From Cephalotus follicularis (Eukaryota > Streptophyta > Magnoliopsida > Oxalidales > Cephalotaceae), in assembly GCA_001972305.1 (NCBI GenBank), contig BDDD01000264.1:126679-190678 (forward strand): a stretch of 64,000 nucleotides of DNA, in the 5' to 3' direction. Below the pieces are notes generated by a model. It was not told the DNA's origin and did no database searches. It saw only the letters and a program-made list of their open reading frames with translations. This document shows, piece after piece, positions 11,046 to 21,640 of this stretch. Position 1 is the first letter of the stretch, and every line of letters starts with the position of its first letter. The translations under genes and the position numbers were made by a program.

Positions 11046-13834
11046 TGTAATACCCTGCTTGTTCGTAAATATATTTTACGGATTTTATGGTTGTGTTCGG
11101 GCTTTTTAATTGTGTTTAATTTTAAAGTTCAGTTGCCCTTTGTTTTGGGCTTATGTGATTTGGGCTGACTGATACCAGTCCGAATATTTGGGTATGTTAT
11201 GCTATGTTGGGCTTGGGTTTTATTTATTTATAATCCAAAATTATTTTATTATTATCTTTTATTTTTAAAATCCCTTTTATTATTAATTCCTTATTTTCCT
11301 TTTTCCTTATTTCCTTATTTTTCTTCCTTTTTCTTTTCTTTCCTTTTCTTCTTATTTCCTTCTTCCTTCTCCCTTCACCCGAAGTCTCCCTCTCCCTCAT
11401 TGAATTCCACTCGTTTACAATCTTTCTTTCCTTTCTATATCCCCACAAATCCTCTCCTTTTCCTTATGTGGGCAGATTTGGTCTCCCCTTTTTCCTTTTG
11501 TTGTGCCATTGCCATTCTATAATTGCCTCTTTCTTTTTTCTGCCTTATGTCACTGCCGATTCTGCCTTGTGAGTGTCTGTCCAGCTGCTGTGTAATTCGT
11601 TCTTCAAAATTCGAAGAGGTAATCTCAGTCCTTTTATGTTTCTTTGGATTGAATTCTTTTAGTTTGTTAAGCATGTATGTACTCCTTGTTTTGTTTTCTT
11701 GTCCTCCTTCTGTACAGTTGTTTGATCAGTGAATTCGTGGTATTCTTGCTGTGTTTTCTGTGTCCTTAACATCATTACAAGTCAGTTAATTTGTCTCTTC
11801 TATTATGGTTTTGTTGCAATGTGGTAAAAGTTTGAGTTTTTATGCTCTTGGTGTCTTTGAGTCTTGATTCCTGCCTAAATGTGTTGTCATTGTGTTAATA
11901 GGATTGTCAACACGTTTTATGCACATAGATATGTCACAAACTGGGTTTATAACATCCGTATTTGATAAAAGACAGAATCTGGATATATACATATGCATTG
12001 TCTTCTTGCTTCCTTTTGTAAGTTAACCCACTGTCAGGTTATTTTCTTGTCAATTCTGTGTTTTTATGTCACCTACAAGTCATATATAATCATATGTTTA
12101 TGTCCATATGTCTCTGGTTTAATGTAGAAACCATTTAAACACATTTCAGTATCAAATTGTCGAAATTCCAACTGTTCTGTCGCCCAGAACAGTCGGCTGT
12201 CTCTGTGGACAGTCGGCTGGAATGGATGAGTAGCCGACTGCCAGATGAATGCAGTCGACTGCCTTAGGTTGAGTAGTCGACTGGAGGTATGAACCAGTTG
12301 ACTGCCTGCACTTTAGATTGAGTAGTCGACTGGACCTTATGAATAGTCGACTGTCTTGCTTCCCCAGTCGACTGGAGCCCTGTATTAGTCGACTGTTTTG
12401 CCCAGAAATGTACTATTTTCAACTGTTTTAATTCGTTTGATCCCCGAATCGATCCGAGTCCTTTCCAAACACTGTTAAGAGTCTGTTTAATACTTATGAT
12501 GTGTTTTAGACTCTTATACGTATGATTCTGAATGTTTTTTTTAGATTGTTGTGTTTCAAGTGGATTCCGCTTAAATCGCCCATTCGTAAGTACTTTGTGA
12601 GCGCATAAGGTACGGATTTTCTATTCCTTGGCTATCTAATATTCGAACTGAAAACAGATTTACTAAGCTTCTTCGTTTATGAAATTGAGAATGTTTTATG
12701 ACTTTTACATGTTTCGTAATTAAAGTTGGTTTGATATTTAAATGATTCCGACTTTATCCATACGATATGAAATGATACGATATGTTATGATACGATACGT
12801 TATGATACCGTTGTGAGCGGTTTCCGAATATGTTAAGAGAAAACATATGTCATGTGATTTTAAATTGATTTTGATAAATCAATATTTTTGAAATAAATAC
12901 TGAGTGTTGTACCCACCTATGGGGCGTATCCATAGGCACGTCGTAGGCCTGGCACGGGGACGTGACACTTCCGTAGCAGTGTGATTAGACTACGGCGTCT
13001 CTGAGTGTATGAACGAATCCCATGAGGTGGATTTGTGGATCCGCTATGTATGATAGAGGCATATGAATCGATTCTAGTTTATGTGATCTGAGCCGAATGA
13101 TCAATTATGTGATCCGAGGTGTGATCGGATATGTGTATGTGAGAATTGACTTGTGTAGTACCGTACACTTCAATTCTAGTGGGCATGTGGAATTAGCGCC
13201 TCCCTTGCCAAATTTATGATATGTGATATGTATATGGCTCAGTATGTTTTATGAACTATGATTTGTGATTTAAGATTCGTAAATCGAAAATAATGTTTTG
13301 AAATGTTCCGTAATTGTTTCGAAAGTTATGTAATTGTTATTTGAATATGATTAAACTGTTTTAACTGTTTAAGATTTTTGTTACGTTATTATTGAAATAT
13401 TAATGTTTTAAATTACCATTTACTGTTTTATTTCCCTTATCCATACTGAGGTTTGCTCAGCCGCGTTTTGTTTTCCATACGGCAGGTTTTCAGGAGCAGC
13501 GGGGGAAAGTGTGACGAGTGATGACCACCCTTTGTGATAGGATCCCTAGGAGTGTGATCCTTGTTTTATATCTAGTGGTCATGAATATTTTTGAGAAACA
13601 ATGATATTTATGTTTTCAGCTTTTAAATTTGGAACTTAATTATGTTTTAGGTATTTCACGAAATACTTAATTGTTAAGTTTTTAATGTTTCAGATATGAT
13701 AAGACTGCCACGTTTTGGCTGTTTTTGACTAATAAAGTAATGTTATGATTCGTTATATTATGGTTATATTATGATAAGTTAATGTTATGTATGATATGAC
13801 CCTGTGACGACTCCCGCCGTCCGGGGGTGTTACA
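11046..13834 (+). mobile_element. Solo LTR of the K gypsy family inside A's 3' LTR
   Basis: It starts TGTAATACCCTGCTTG and ends CGGGGGTGTTACA. The 5-bp direct repeat gaaga flanks it at 11041-11045 and 13835-13839. It is 2789 bp long with no coding domains, so it is a solo LTR. Both ends and the internal palindrome array match the LTR of element K (54397-57141, opposite strand). A pyrimidine-rich run lies at about 11270-11400. It is younger than A by nesting. Confidence 0.9.
12190..12395. repeat. Phased CAGTCGACTG array in the K-family solo LTR
   Basis: Ten decamers of the form YAGNCGNCTG start at 12190, 12210, 12231, 12252, 12274, 12295, 12323, 12344, 12365 and 12386. All intervals are 20-22 bp except one of 28. 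The position of the 28-bp interval is shared with both LTRs of element K. Confidence 0.93.
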
Positions 13835-14364
13835 GAAGATAAAAGGCTGAAACCTTGAGTTAGTGACTGAAACGGATCTCTGGAATACTATTTTCTTTAT
13901 AACAGAGGTTGCATGAATGGTTTTGAGTGCTGGAAACGTTGAAAGGGGAGAGAACCATCTGCTACTGTGTGCATGTGGAGTTGGAGCTCAAAGTGGGGTT
14001 AGAAAGCTTGAAATCTAACTGGTAAGCTTCTAGTTGATTCGGTTTGTTATAGTTGTTGCAATAGGTATATGTGTACTGAATTAGTTATCTATGTCTACTG
14101 TTAACATGAACGTATAGATTTATTTGCTGGATTGTCGAATTGAGTTTGATTGAAGTGTGTTGGAACTCAAAGAGAAGAATCACTCAACTGATTCTGGGAT
14201 AGCAATTTGAGGTAGGGGTTTTGACATGTTTTTGAAGATATAGTATGTATATCATGTCAGGATAGTTGCTATATGATTGCATACTATTGATTGGGTTGAA
14301 TTAAAATTGTGAGCATGCATACTCTGTTTTTGTTTGTTATTGCCTGTTTATTTTTTGGGCTTAA

Positions 14365-14517
14365 CAGTCGACTGTTAAGGAAAAACAGTCGACTACTCAA
14401 CGCAATAGCTGACTGTTAAGGACAAACAATCGACTACTAAATGTAACCAGTCAGCTATTCTTATGTAACAGTCGATTGTGCAAGTAAACAGTGGGCTGGT
14501 GATAAAATAGTCGACTG
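14365..14517. repeat. CAGTCGACTG array 2 in A's 3' LTR
   Basis: Eight decamer variants start at 14365, 14386, 14406, 14427, 14448, 14469, 14489 and 14508 (19-21 bp apart). This is one unit more than in the 5' LTR. Confidence 0.88.
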
Positions 14518-15847
14518 TCAAGGGACATTTTGGTACTGATAGGTACTATTTAGGCTTAAATTATATGTAATTACACAGGCCTCCATGTGGGATGATTCTA
14601 ACACTCAATCCTGGCCATATGTATTTACATTTCTGGAGTTAAATGACTTATACATTCCTTGTGAGAATTGTGTAGAAGGGACTATGGTTTTGCTATTGAT
14701 CCTTTGTTTGAATCCTTGAATTACTACTGTTCATACTGTTATGCTACTATATAATGCTACTGTTATAGATATTGCATATCTATCAAGTGTTCATAAATAC
14801 TATTGTTTCCCTTAATTTCAAGGGTTTTAACCAACTAAGTGCTATATGCACAAATAAGGATTTCAGTTATGGTTCTCAAAATGGAAACTACTGTTAATGA
14901 TTTATTGTTTCCTCCCATGAGAGGTACCACTACTGTTTTGTTCTCTAAAAGAGAACCACTATTATATTGTTTCGGTTTCCTCCAAAAGAGAGGTACAGTT
15001 AATGAGTTGTTTAAATGTTTTCTAGAAGAAAACTACGTTTATATTACATATATATATATATATATATGTAATATTGCTATTTGAATTGATTGTCTATGCT
15101 AATTGCCGGTAGTCGAGTGATAGGAGACATCACTACAGGGGTGGTTCTAGGTGCCGGGAGTTGGCTAGAGCTTCCACCAAACTTATCTGCAATGCAGATC
15201 TTGATATTTACCTGCCCACTAAATGCCGGTAGAATTGTTACCCTATCTATCATCTTCGGAGTATAGGGTGATAGTTAGGTGGTGCGTAGTTGGTGCTAGG
15301 AGTTAGCGACATGTGACACCCAACCATTGTATTGATTTATTGTACTCTTGTGCGGTATTCTTGATAATTCAACTGATTGTAGCCACTTGGCATGTTTGAT
15401 TATATATATTGGAATAAATATATATATATTGTTCAAAATAAACTGTCGTGCATGTTTACATTTATATATTCTTTCTCATGCATTATTCCTACTTAACCGA
15501 GTGAGGACAAAGGCTAACCCCCTACAATTTCAAATTGACAAAGGTATTTGGGCAAGTGCTGCTGAAGCTTATTGGAGAGAGCTTCTGTTTTAAATTAAGG
15601 TTGTTACTTTAAGATGTCAAGTTGTATTGTAATAAATCATACTCCGTTCGTTATTCTTACATTTCAGATATGTAATTATAACCTTGTATTGTACTTAAAA
15701 GCACGTAGTATGGGCTGCGTGCGGATAAATTTAATAATCCGGTTATGGAATGCTTCCGCTTTTGATTAATGGATCATGATTAATTGTTGAATGCTGGATT
15801 ATTATAACTGATATCTATATATATGTTGTTAAATTTGAAAAACGGGG

Positions 15848-16261
15848 TGTAAACTCACCTAGTCATTTAGACTAACCCCCTCACTGTTATTTTTTTCCAG
15901 ATGAGGTAGCAGTTGACGTTTCACCTGATCCACAAAACTAGTAGCATTTGTGTCTGCGAGAGGTAGACCACAAAATTTAGGCACCTTACACTGGCAGCTC
16001 TAGCCAGCATCATATGCATGCATTGGGACATATGGGAGTTCATTTATGTTTAGTTTATGAGTGATAGATGGATGTTATGTTGAGATCTTATGGATTTATA
16101 AGGTTATAATGAATCGAAATTCATAATATAATGATTGTGGTATTCTTGTGATGGATTTAGACTTAATGAACTGCTGATTGCTCCTTCGAGAATGTGGAAA
16201 TACATATATTGTGGTTTGAACTGTAAATTTTAGCAGTTGTTGTCGATGCTATGCTATGGCT
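15848..16261. repeat. Right part of solo LTR B1, non-coding
   Basis: From aactcacctagtcattt onward it matches the B2 copy at 45535-45930, including a stretch near 15950-16010 (gtagcatttgtgtctgc). This shows that the B1 LTR resumes after element A. No gene is seen. Confidence 0.7.
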
Positions 16262-16490
16262 GAGCTCAAATAGTTAAAGGAAGAGCTCAAAAATGATAAG
16301 GCATAGCTTAGACAATGGAAGGCAGAGCTCTGAATGCTAGGGCAGACCTCGGAGGTAGAGGTCATAGCTCAAAGCTCGAAGTTACACCTCGGTGCTTGAG
16401 GGTAGACATCGGAGGAAGAGACCAGAGCTCAAAGTTCTAAGTCAGACCTCTGAGTCTGAAGGCAGACCTCAGAGGTAGAGGTCAGACCTC
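16262..16490. repeat. Phased GAGCTC/GACCTC array in B1
   Basis: Twelve hexamer sites (GAGCTC, GACCTC and variants, best form CAGAGCTCTG) start at 16262, 16283, 16304, 16325, 16345, 16365, 16385, 16405, 16425, 16445, 16465 and 16485. The spacing is 20-21 bp throughout. Confidence 0.93.
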
Positions 16491-16701
16491 ATAGTAAAGA
16501 AGCTTAGGAAGAGCTTGGGGAGATAAGGCAGACATCGGCGCATAGCGCTTGTTCTCTAAAAAAATGATGTTTGGTGTACGTAGTTAGTTGTAGAATAGAG
16601 GTCAATGATATGGAATAAGTTATGAAGAAATAAGGTAAAGTATAGTATGGCACAGCTCGTCTGGTGTGGTTACGGCCTAGAGGACGGGTTGTGTCAGACT
16701 A

Positions 16702-17467
16702 AAGGCTTTTTGAGAAAGAACTTTGAAGAATGATGCTCAAGCTTTGTTCTTGTGTTTGTTGTTGTTCTCTCTTGTCGAAAATGATCCGAGGCTTGTTTAT
16801 ATAGCTGAAAATCAATCATATGACCGTTTGAGAGAGTCCATAAAATTCACTGATTGTAGTTGTATCTGTTAACTAGCCGTTACTTAAGTTTTTCGATCTA
16901 AGAGGTCGACTTCATAGGTCAACATGTCGACTTAATTCTGATGTGGCACAAAACTTCAACTTGTACTTGAGATAAGCTCGCATTGTTCAATTGAATCTCC
17001 AGCACGTCGACCTATTCATCAATACGCATCGATTTAATCTTCAAGTTTTCCAGCACGTCAACCTGATAAGGCTTTAAACGTCGATTTTATTTGGCAAAAG
17101 TCTCTGCCAAACTTTTGTACTTAAAATAATTTCCTCACGTCGACTTCTAAGAACTGGATGTTGACTTGGTCTTTGCATGTTTACTTGACTTTTGCTTTGA
17201 AGGGTTGAACGCCGACTTAATCAGTTTGCACGTCGACTTGTTTTTCATAACTTCCTACACAAGTAAAATTTCCAGCACCTCAACTTAATACAGCAATACG
17301 TCGACGTTATTTGGAAAAGTCACTATACTATATATTGAAGGCATATTTTTAATTTAGTTCAAGATTCTTTTCATTTCTTTTTAAGATTGTTCACTTGAAT
17401 CTTTTTGTTATCATCAAAATCAGCATTTTACTTTTTATGGATTGATTAAGGTTTGAAAAACCTAACA
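16702..17467 (-). repeat. Proximal part of the 3' LTR of copia element C
   Basis: It resumes after the gacta duplication and ends at CCTAACA (TGTTAGG on the sense strand). Bases 16733-17076 are identical to 20886-21229 in the 5' LTR, whereas 17077-17467 differs from its counterpart at roughly one base in eight. It contains paired GTCGAC-like sites about 21 bp apart, for example 17139/17160, 17211/17232 and 17279/17300. Confidence 0.8.
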
Positions 17468-17480
17468 TTCTCTCCCTTTG
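17468..17480 (-). other. Polypurine tract of copia element C
   Basis: On the minus strand CAAAGGGAGAGAA stands directly before TGTTAGG, the start of the 3' LTR. This is the typical SIRE arrangement. Confidence 0.75.
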
Positions 17481-18023
17481 ATATGATGAAAAAAATCTTA
17501 GCATAAATTTACAAATACAATACCAATATTTCTAAGTATAAGAATGTTAAGAATTTTGGTTTTGAGAAACCTCCCCCTTTATAAAAACTCCCCCTTAATA
17601 TAATAAGGGTTCAAGAACTAACTTATTATAAGTAGGATTAAATTCTTATAATCTTTACAGATTGAAGTAAAGAATAAAAGAGTAAAATCATTATACCTTT
17701 ACATAAAGAATAAAAGAGTAAAAGTAGTATACCTTTGAATCTTAGCAAACTTATGCTTTTGCTTAATTCACCTTATAGCTTCCTTACTTCACAATCATAA
17801 TCTATTCATGCTATTTTCTAGCATAAAACCATATAGAAAATATATAAACATTCAAAAATATTCTTACATAATGTCAAACATTAACATTAAACTTCACACA
17901 AGTCATGTTCTCTTCTAAATTTTGAAAAAGTGTTCTCATCAAGAGGTTTTGTGGAAATATCCACAATTTGATTTTCAGTTGAAACAAAGATTAAAGAAAT
18001 CTATCTATTTTCAGTATGATCTC
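17481..18023. repeat. AT-rich 3' internal region of element C, no gene seen
   Basis: Purine/pyrimidine-skewed, AT-rich sequence containing CTCCCCC blocks (sense GGGGGAG), as is common downstream of pol in SIRE elements. No domain is recognised. Confidence 0.5.
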
Positions 18024-20849
18024 TTATAAAGTGATATATAATATTAATATGTTTTGTCCTTGAATGATGAACTGATTTTTTAAATGAGCATATAATACTA
18101 CTGTTATCACATTTAATAGGAACATTTTCATAAGAAAAACCATAATCAACAAGTTACTGCATCGTCCATAATACTTGAGCACAACAACTTCTAACTGCAA
18201 TATACCCAGTCTTGGCAGTAGAAAGTGGTACTGAATTTTGCTTTTTATTATACCAAGATATAAGCAGGTTTCCAAGAAATTGGCTTGAGCGACTGGTACT
18301 TTTACGATTTATCTTATAACCACCAAAATTGACATCCGAGTAAGCATGCAACTCAAGCAAGAATCTCGAGAATACCAAAGGTCTAAAACAGGCGTATATG
18401 CTAAATATTTAAAAAACTCTTCTTTCAACAGAAAGATAAAATTATTTAGGATCATATTGAAAACATTCACATAAACAAACACTAAACAAAATATCCGGTT
18501 TACTAATAGTTAAATATACCAATGATCCAATTTTCATCTTTTTCTATCACTTCTATATTTTTAGGCTCGATTTGAGATAGAAAAGTAATATCTTTACAAA
18601 TATTAGTTTGTGAATGAGTTACAATATCTTGTTTAGGATTACCTATACTTGCTTCAAGTGGATGATCTTTTACTACCTTTAAAGTCTTCTCTTGCAAATC
18701 TCTTTGGTAGTTTTCTTGAGAAGTATCATTTGCCTCTTCCTCCTTTTGGTGAATTTCAAGTTGACCTTCTCTTTCTTTTTCTTCAAAAAAAAAATCTATT
18801 TCAACTATTCTTCTAGAAGGTTTAGGACTAGATTCATCAAAAACAATAAGCATAGATTCTTCAACTAAAAATTTCTTCTATTGAAATATCTATATGCTCT
18901 ACTATTAGTTGAATAACCAAGACGAATACCTTCATCCACTTTGGAGTCAAACTTACCGAGTTGATCCTTACCATTGTTATGTATGAAACACTTACATCCA
19001 AATATGTGAAAGTAGCTAGTGTTAGGCTTTCTATTTCTCCGCAATTCATACGCAGTCTTTTTGAGAATTGACCTTATTGATATTCTATTTAAAACATAAC
19101 AAGAAATGTTTGTAGCTTAAGCCCAAAAATATTTTGGCCAGTTATTTTCACAAAGCAGAGTTTTAGCCATCTCCTCTACAGTTCTATTCTTTCTTTCAGC
19201 AACACCATTTGTTGAAGAGTTCTAAGATTTGAAAATTCATGTTTAAAATCATTTTCATTACAATATTCTTCAAAGAAATGATTTTTAAATTTCTTACCAT
19301 GATCACTTCTAATTTTCAAAATATAAATGACATTTTCTTTTTGAACACTTTTACAAAAATTTGAAAATTCTTTTGAACACTTCATTTTTATGTGTAAGAA
19401 ACAAAGTCCATATATATCTACACTAATCTTCAACAATAACAAAGGCATATGATTTACCACAATGACTTCTAATGCCAATTGGTTCAATAAATCAATATAT
19501 AATAGGAAAAGTGACCTAGTCATAGAGACTATATTTTTGCTTTAGAAAGAGGTTCGAGTTTGCTTCTCATGTTGCATCACAAATTTTGTCTTTTTGAAAA
19601 CATATATTGGGAAGGCCTTCAACTAAACCATGTTTAAATACTTTTGAAATAGTTTTCATGTTCACATGACCAAGTCTCCTATGCTACAATCAATTATCAT
19701 AATTTATGGATACAAAACATTTGACATTTTGAGATTGTAAAACATTTAAATATAAACATTGCCTTGCCTATATCCAATAAATTTAGTAGAGTTATCATTA
19801 ATATCCACTACTTTACAATATGCTTTTTCAAAAATGACTCTACAACTCTTTTCACATGATTGACTTATACTCAACAAATTGTGTTTGAGTCCTTCCACAT
19901 GCAATAAATTATTAATGGAAGTAAGATTGTTACCTAGGGATCCTATGCCAATAATCTTTCCTTTTTCATTGTCTTCAAAAGTAACTTGTCCTCCGTCTTT
20001 CAATTCCAAAGTGACAAATAAACTTTTGTCACCCGTCATGTACTTTGAACATCCGCTATCAAGATACCATCTTGTTTTACTTGAGGATGCCTTCAAACAC
20101 ACCTCGGTTTCATTTTCATACTCATCATCCATAGACATCAAATTTATTTGAGCTACTTCATCATTTGACTCCTCATCGGAACTTGAGTCGTCGCTATCAC
20201 TCCAAGTAGCATTTTCCAGCATTGCTTTCTTTTTTCTTGAGAACTCCTTGTTCTTCTTTAGTTTAGGGCAATTATTTTTCAAATGACCAAGTTTGTTGCA
20301 CTCGAAACAAGTCAACTCTTCTTTCTTAGGTTCTTGTTTTGATGATTGACCCCTTTTGAAACTCTTGCCACCAAATTTGTTTTTGTCTAAGAATTTTTTG
20401 AACCTTCGCGTTATGAGAACCATTCCTTCATCGCTTTCCTTATCACTATCATATTTGGAAGATTTGAAGGCCGTTACTTTTTTTTTCATTTCGAGTTCTT
20501 TGTCTTCCTCCTCATCTTTAAGCTTTATTGACATCTCATGTCTCATGAGTGATCCAAGAAGCTCTTCTAATGGTAACTCATTTAAATTCTTCGTTTCTTT
20601 AATCACAGTCACTTTTGGCATCCATTTTTTTGGTAAACACCTCAGCATCTTTCTAACCATTTCACCATTAGTATAGGTCTCATCAAGTGCTTGTAGAGAA
20701 TTTATAATATTTGTGAAACGAATGTACATATTAGATATAGATTCATTTTCACGTATTGAGAACATTTCATACTCTCTAGTAAGCATATTTATTTTAGCAC
20801 CCTTGACTTGGTTGGTACCTTCATATGGTACCTCAAGTCGATCCCACAT
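18024..20849 (-). pseudogene. Gag-Pol remains of copia element C (SIRE-like)
   Basis: In sense order (high to low coordinates), a UBN2-type Gag segment comes first (YEGTNQVKGAKINMLTREYE), with a charged linker and a CCHC knuckle near 20.3 kb (CFECNKLGHLKNNC). The aspartic protease (WYLDSGCSKYMTGD) is near 20.05 kb, with a GAG-pre-integrase region just after. Integrase remnants are near 19.2-19.5 kb. A charged integrase-to-RT linker is near 18.5-18.85 kb. Copia RNase H is near 18.05-18.35 kb (AYSDVNFGGYKINRKSTSR). The domain order integrase before RNase H marks Ty1/copia. It is strongly decayed, with several breaks. Confidence 0.8.
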
Positions 20850-20885
20850 TTCTTTTACAGTGTTACCTTCATATGGTACCTTCTA

Positions 20886-21617
20886 ATGCTCAAGCTTTGT
20901 TCTTGTGTTTGTTGTTGTTCTCTCTTGTCGAAAATGATCCGAGGCTTGTTTATATAGCTGAAAATCAATCATATGACCGTTTGAGAGAGTCCATAAAATT
21001 CACTGATTGTAGTTGTATCTGTTAACTAGCCGTTACTTAAGTTTTTCGATCTAAGAGGTCGACTTCATAGGTCAACATGTCGACTTAATTCTGATGTGGC
21101 ACAAAACTTCAACTTGTACTTGAGATAAGCTCGCATTGTTCAATTGAATCTCCAGCACGTCGACCTATTCATCAATACGCATCGATTTAATCTTCAAGTT
21201 TTCCAGCACGTCAACCTGATAAGGCTTTAGACGTGGACTTTATTTGGAAAAAGTCTCTACCAAACTTTTGTACTAAAAATAATTTCCTCACATTGACTTC
21301 TAAGACCTGGACGTCGACTTGGTCTTCGTATGTTGACTTGACTTTTGCTTTGAAGCATTAAACATCGACTTAATCAGTTTGCACGTCGACTTGTTCTTCC
21401 TGACTTCTTATACAACTCAGTAAAATTTTCATCCCGTCAACTTAATACAACAATACGTCAACATTATTTGGAAAAGTTAGTGTAGTATATATTGAAAACA
21501 TATTTTAGCCTTAGTTCAAAATTCTTTTCATTTCTTTTTAAGATTGTTCACTTTAATATTTTTGTTATCATTATAATCAACATTTTATGGATTGATTAAG
21601 TTTTGAAAAACCTAACC
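20886..21617 (-). repeat. 5' LTR copy of copia element C, incomplete
   Basis: It matches 16733-17467. The first 344 bases on the plus strand are identical to the other LTR and the remaining 390 or so are clearly diverged. It is about half the inferred full LTR length. The TATA-like TGTTTATATAGC near 20946 is on the plus strand, and its relevance to transcription from the minus strand is doubtful. Confidence 0.75.
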
Positions 21618-21640
21618 AACTTCACTTTCTTAGAGGTGAT

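Larger units (their letters stand above)
3456..15847 (+). mobile_element. Element A: Tekay-like Ty3/gypsy chromovirus, near full length but broken
   Basis: The 5' LTR is 3456-5791 and the 3' LTR starts at 10557. The initiator-Met-tRNA primer site TGGTATCAGAGC directly follows the 5' LTR, and a purine tract precedes the 3' LTR. The order gag, protease, RT, RNase H, integrase, chromodomain marks a chromovirus. The element lies inside solo LTR B1 after tgtcc (3451-3455). The right duplication is not clearly resolved, so the end near 15847 is uncertain by about 20 bp. The first 490 bp of the two LTRs differ at about 38 positions by eye, which suggests a few million years since insertion. The coding region has about half a dozen breaks. 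A K-family solo LTR sits in the 3' LTR. Confidence 0.85.
10557..15847 (+). repeat. 3' LTR of element A, interrupted
   Basis: It matches the 5' LTR from TGTAATAACC onward, but is split at 11046-13834 by a solo LTR and resumes at 13840 (gaagataaaaggctgaaacc). The distal end is longer than, and less like, the 5' copy. The array at 14365-14517 corresponds to array 2 of the 5' LTR. Confidence 0.8.
785..16696 (+). mobile_element. B1: solo LTR (about 3.5 kb), probable Ty3/gypsy, split by element A
   Basis: It begins TGTAACATCCCG at 785 and ends CGGGTTGTGTCA at 16696. The 5-bp direct repeat gacta flanks it at 780-784 and 16697-16701. Removing element A leaves about 3.5 kb with no coding domains, which fits a solo LTR formed by LTR-LTR recombination. 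A second copy, B2, lies at 28777-46255 and matches along most of its length. The strand is inferred from end similarity to other LTRs here. Features inside are a 19/23-bp alternating CAGACCTGC array near 1.1 kb, GAGGG-rich repeats near 2.85 kb, and a 20-21-bp GAGCTC array near 16.3 kb. Confidence 0.8.
199..21617 (-). mobile_element. Element C: SIRE-type Ty1/copia retrotransposon, broken
   Basis: This is a minus-strand Ty1/copia element. Its 5' LTR lies at 20886-21617 and its 3' LTR at about 199-784 plus 16702-17467, split by solo LTR B1. The coding remains lie between 18024 and 20849. Parts recognised in sense order are Gag (UBN2-type) with a CCHC knuckle (CFECNKLGHLKNNC), protease (WYLDSGCSKYMTGD), integrase remnants and copia RNase H. 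A purine tract borders the 3' LTR, which starts TGTTAGG, as is typical of SIRE elements. It is heavily broken, with several breaks. The left edge at 199 is inferred from family convention because the other LTR copy does not reach that far. The sequences flanking the two ends differ and no clear target duplication is seen (caatc against caact). Confidence 0.7.

Noticed and set aside
11199-11732. Hydrophobic Phe/Leu/Ser-rich frames near 11.2-11.7 kb, and similar ones at 32.08-32.48 and 42.32-42.72 kb
   Set aside because: They are translations of pyrimidine-rich runs in LTRs and mimic membrane proteins without being genes.
12190-12395. Regular repeats resembling a CRISPR array
   Set aside because: The repeats are 10-bp palindromes with about 11-bp linkers in a plant LTR. 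The repeat and spacer lengths do not fit and there are no cas genes.
15048-15067. TA dinucleotide run as a regulatory element
   Set aside because: A short microsatellite inside A's 3' LTR. The 5' LTR has only a brief TATATA there, so it looks like simple repeat expansion.
18503-18853. Charged 116-codon minus-strand frame as a possible host gene
   Set aside because: Its position between integrase and RNase H remains, and its Glu/Ser/Pro-rich character, fit the integrase-to-RT linker of copia pol.
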